Below, piece by piece: positions 63,282 to 64,000 of a stretch of 64,000 nt of DNA. The translations under genes were made by a program, and so were the position numbers. The stretch is from Hymenobacter lapidarius. Its GTDB lineage: Bacteria > Bacteroidota > Bacteroidia > Cytophagales > Hymenobacteraceae. The notes below the pieces were generated by a model. It was not told the origin of the DNA. It saw nothing but the letters and a program-made list of their open reading frames with translations, and did no database searches. Within the stretch, counting starts at the first letter, position 1. Every line of letters begins with the position of its first letter. Location of the stretch: the NCBI RefSeq assembly GCF_001816145.1, contig NZ_MDZB01000109.1, positions 62,001-126,000 on the forward strand, read 5' to 3'.

Positions 63282-64000
63282 AGAGGGAGAGAAAGAGGTC
63301 GGCGAAGTGCCATCAAAAATACCGTAATCGACGCGGAGCGCAACAATTTATAAGTAGCACAGGAAGCAAAAGGTTCCCAATTATTTTAGCTAAATAGTAT
63401 AACTCCGAGTCAGGCTTGCAGCATTTTTATGGCGAATCTGCCCAAATTTAGGCAATCCGAAGCTTATTTACAAGCTAAACACAATAGTCATCAATAACCC
63501 GAACTGGCTTGCCAATGCTCGGCAATTAGCTGTAATTCTCCCAAACGAAAAAAGCCCGAACCAAAGGCGCGGGCTTTTCCGTGGAATGTGCCGACTAGTC
63601 TACCCCTAGGCGGCGATTCAAACCTACGAAAAAAAATATACAATGCAAAACCTTTAATGTTTTTAAACCGCTGATTTCTACAATTTCGGGGCCGTGAAAG
63701 CACTGTTACGGCCGACTCCTCTCCTATTTCCAATAGTGGGATTATGATTCACATTTTGGCTGCAGAAGCAGCTGAAGCAGCTTCAAAAGCGGAATTATAA
63801 GCTTAATAATATTGATTAAATTCGCTATCACTTTCTTTGTAAAAGGCAATAATAGATTACGCCCGGGTACTTGAACCAAGCCGGACCGTAGATTTTGGCA
63901 ATTCGGTCTTGTTTTTCTTAAAGCCTGTGTAATTAGAACAGGTCATACTCATCCGGCGCGGAGTGGGTGAACCCTCAGGCAGATGGCAATGGAGCCGCAA
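63282..64000. other. 719 bases without a recognisable gene
   Basis: The parC upstream region and the window end. A hairpin terminator for leftward transcripts lies at 63548-63580. To its right, 63585-64000 has no supported ORF or tRNA on either strand; a short leftward frame (47 codons, 64000-63860) is open to the window edge and could be the 3' end of a gene outside. A small hairpin built on CCGG...CTTG/CAAG...CCGG is near 63863-63886. The base composition is lower in GC than the coding DNA. Confidence 0.5.
63548..63580 (-). terminator. Leftward terminator upstream of parC
   Basis: AAAAGCCCG / CGGGCTTTT stem; on the minus strand it is followed by TTTTTT. On the plus strand the T tract is shorter. 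Confidence 0.75.

Noticed and set aside
63590..63650. Possible tRNA on the minus strand because of GGTTTGAATCGCC
   Set aside because: The T-arm-like stretch lacks a pairing stem, and no D arm, anticodon arm or acceptor could be placed.
63491..63733. 80-codon leftward frame upstream of parC
   Set aside because: It overlaps the hairpin terminator at 63548-63580 and shows no family features.
63930..64000. Possible TPP riboswitch on the minus strand because of CTGAGGGTTCACCC
   Set aside because: The conserved CTGAGA and the downstream ACCTGA...GATAAT core do not match well enough.

Overview
The window looks like chromosome from a Hymenobacter-type member of the Bacteroidota (Cytophagales). The grounds are high GC coding DNA, the short 287-residue primary sigma factor of this phylum, -7 boxes of the TAnnTTTG type, an HU-CCDC81/SPOR protein, a histone H1-like KAAP protein, two-gene TPR plus outer-membrane-barrel pairs, YqgE, bacillithiol deacetylase BshB1 and frequent GTG/TTG starts. 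The genus is an inference; no rRNA gene is present to confirm it.

Layout. 1-8.1 kb: housekeeping (Maf, DUF1015, PdxH, YqgE, DUF349), tRNA-Thr(TGT), a truncated RhtA-like exporter with repeat DNA at its broken end, an HD hydrolase and a tiny lipoprotein. 8.2-12.2 kb: gyrA and a periplasmic TPR protein. 12.2-14.06 kb: an AT-rich island with about 0.9 kb of non-coding DNA and one unrecognised gene. 14.1-21.8 kb: a complete leftward histidine operon (hisG, a fused hisD-hisC, hisB, hisH, hisA, hisF, hisIE), preceded by a 44-codon leader ORF with the run His-His-Arg-His-His-His, a strong sign of transcription attenuation. 22-25.4 kb: rpe and a TonB-dependent receptor. 25.5-31.7 kb: a divergent TrpF-like gene, trmB, folC and a TonB/ExbD/ExbB energy-transduction cluster with an HU-CCDC81/SPOR protein. 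31.8-36.8 kb: a plug-less outer-membrane barrel with a 1073-residue TPR protein. 37-43.3 kb: holA, tyrS, a histone-like protein, an alpha-oxoamine synthase and accC. 43.4-45.4 kb: a small accessory patch with a damaged immunity-like ORF, a RES toxin / Xre antitoxin pair with a palindromic operator, and a frameshifted bshB1. 45.5-57.7 kb: an M23/LysM endopeptidase, trxB, rpoD, pnp, rpsO, an LptF/G permease, a START-like protein, tRNA-Met(CAT), rplT, rpmI, infC and thrS. 57.7-63.3 kb: two TPR proteins and parC. The last 0.7 kb has no recognisable gene.

The main points worth following are the his leader peptide and attenuator, an apparent AUA start codon for infC under a strong Shine-Dalgarno sequence, the hisD-hisC fusion, a TrpF-fold paralogue lacking the catalytic Cys and Asp, and the AT-rich island. 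I did not find a CRISPR array, an insertion sequence, a prophage or a clear multi-gene defence system.
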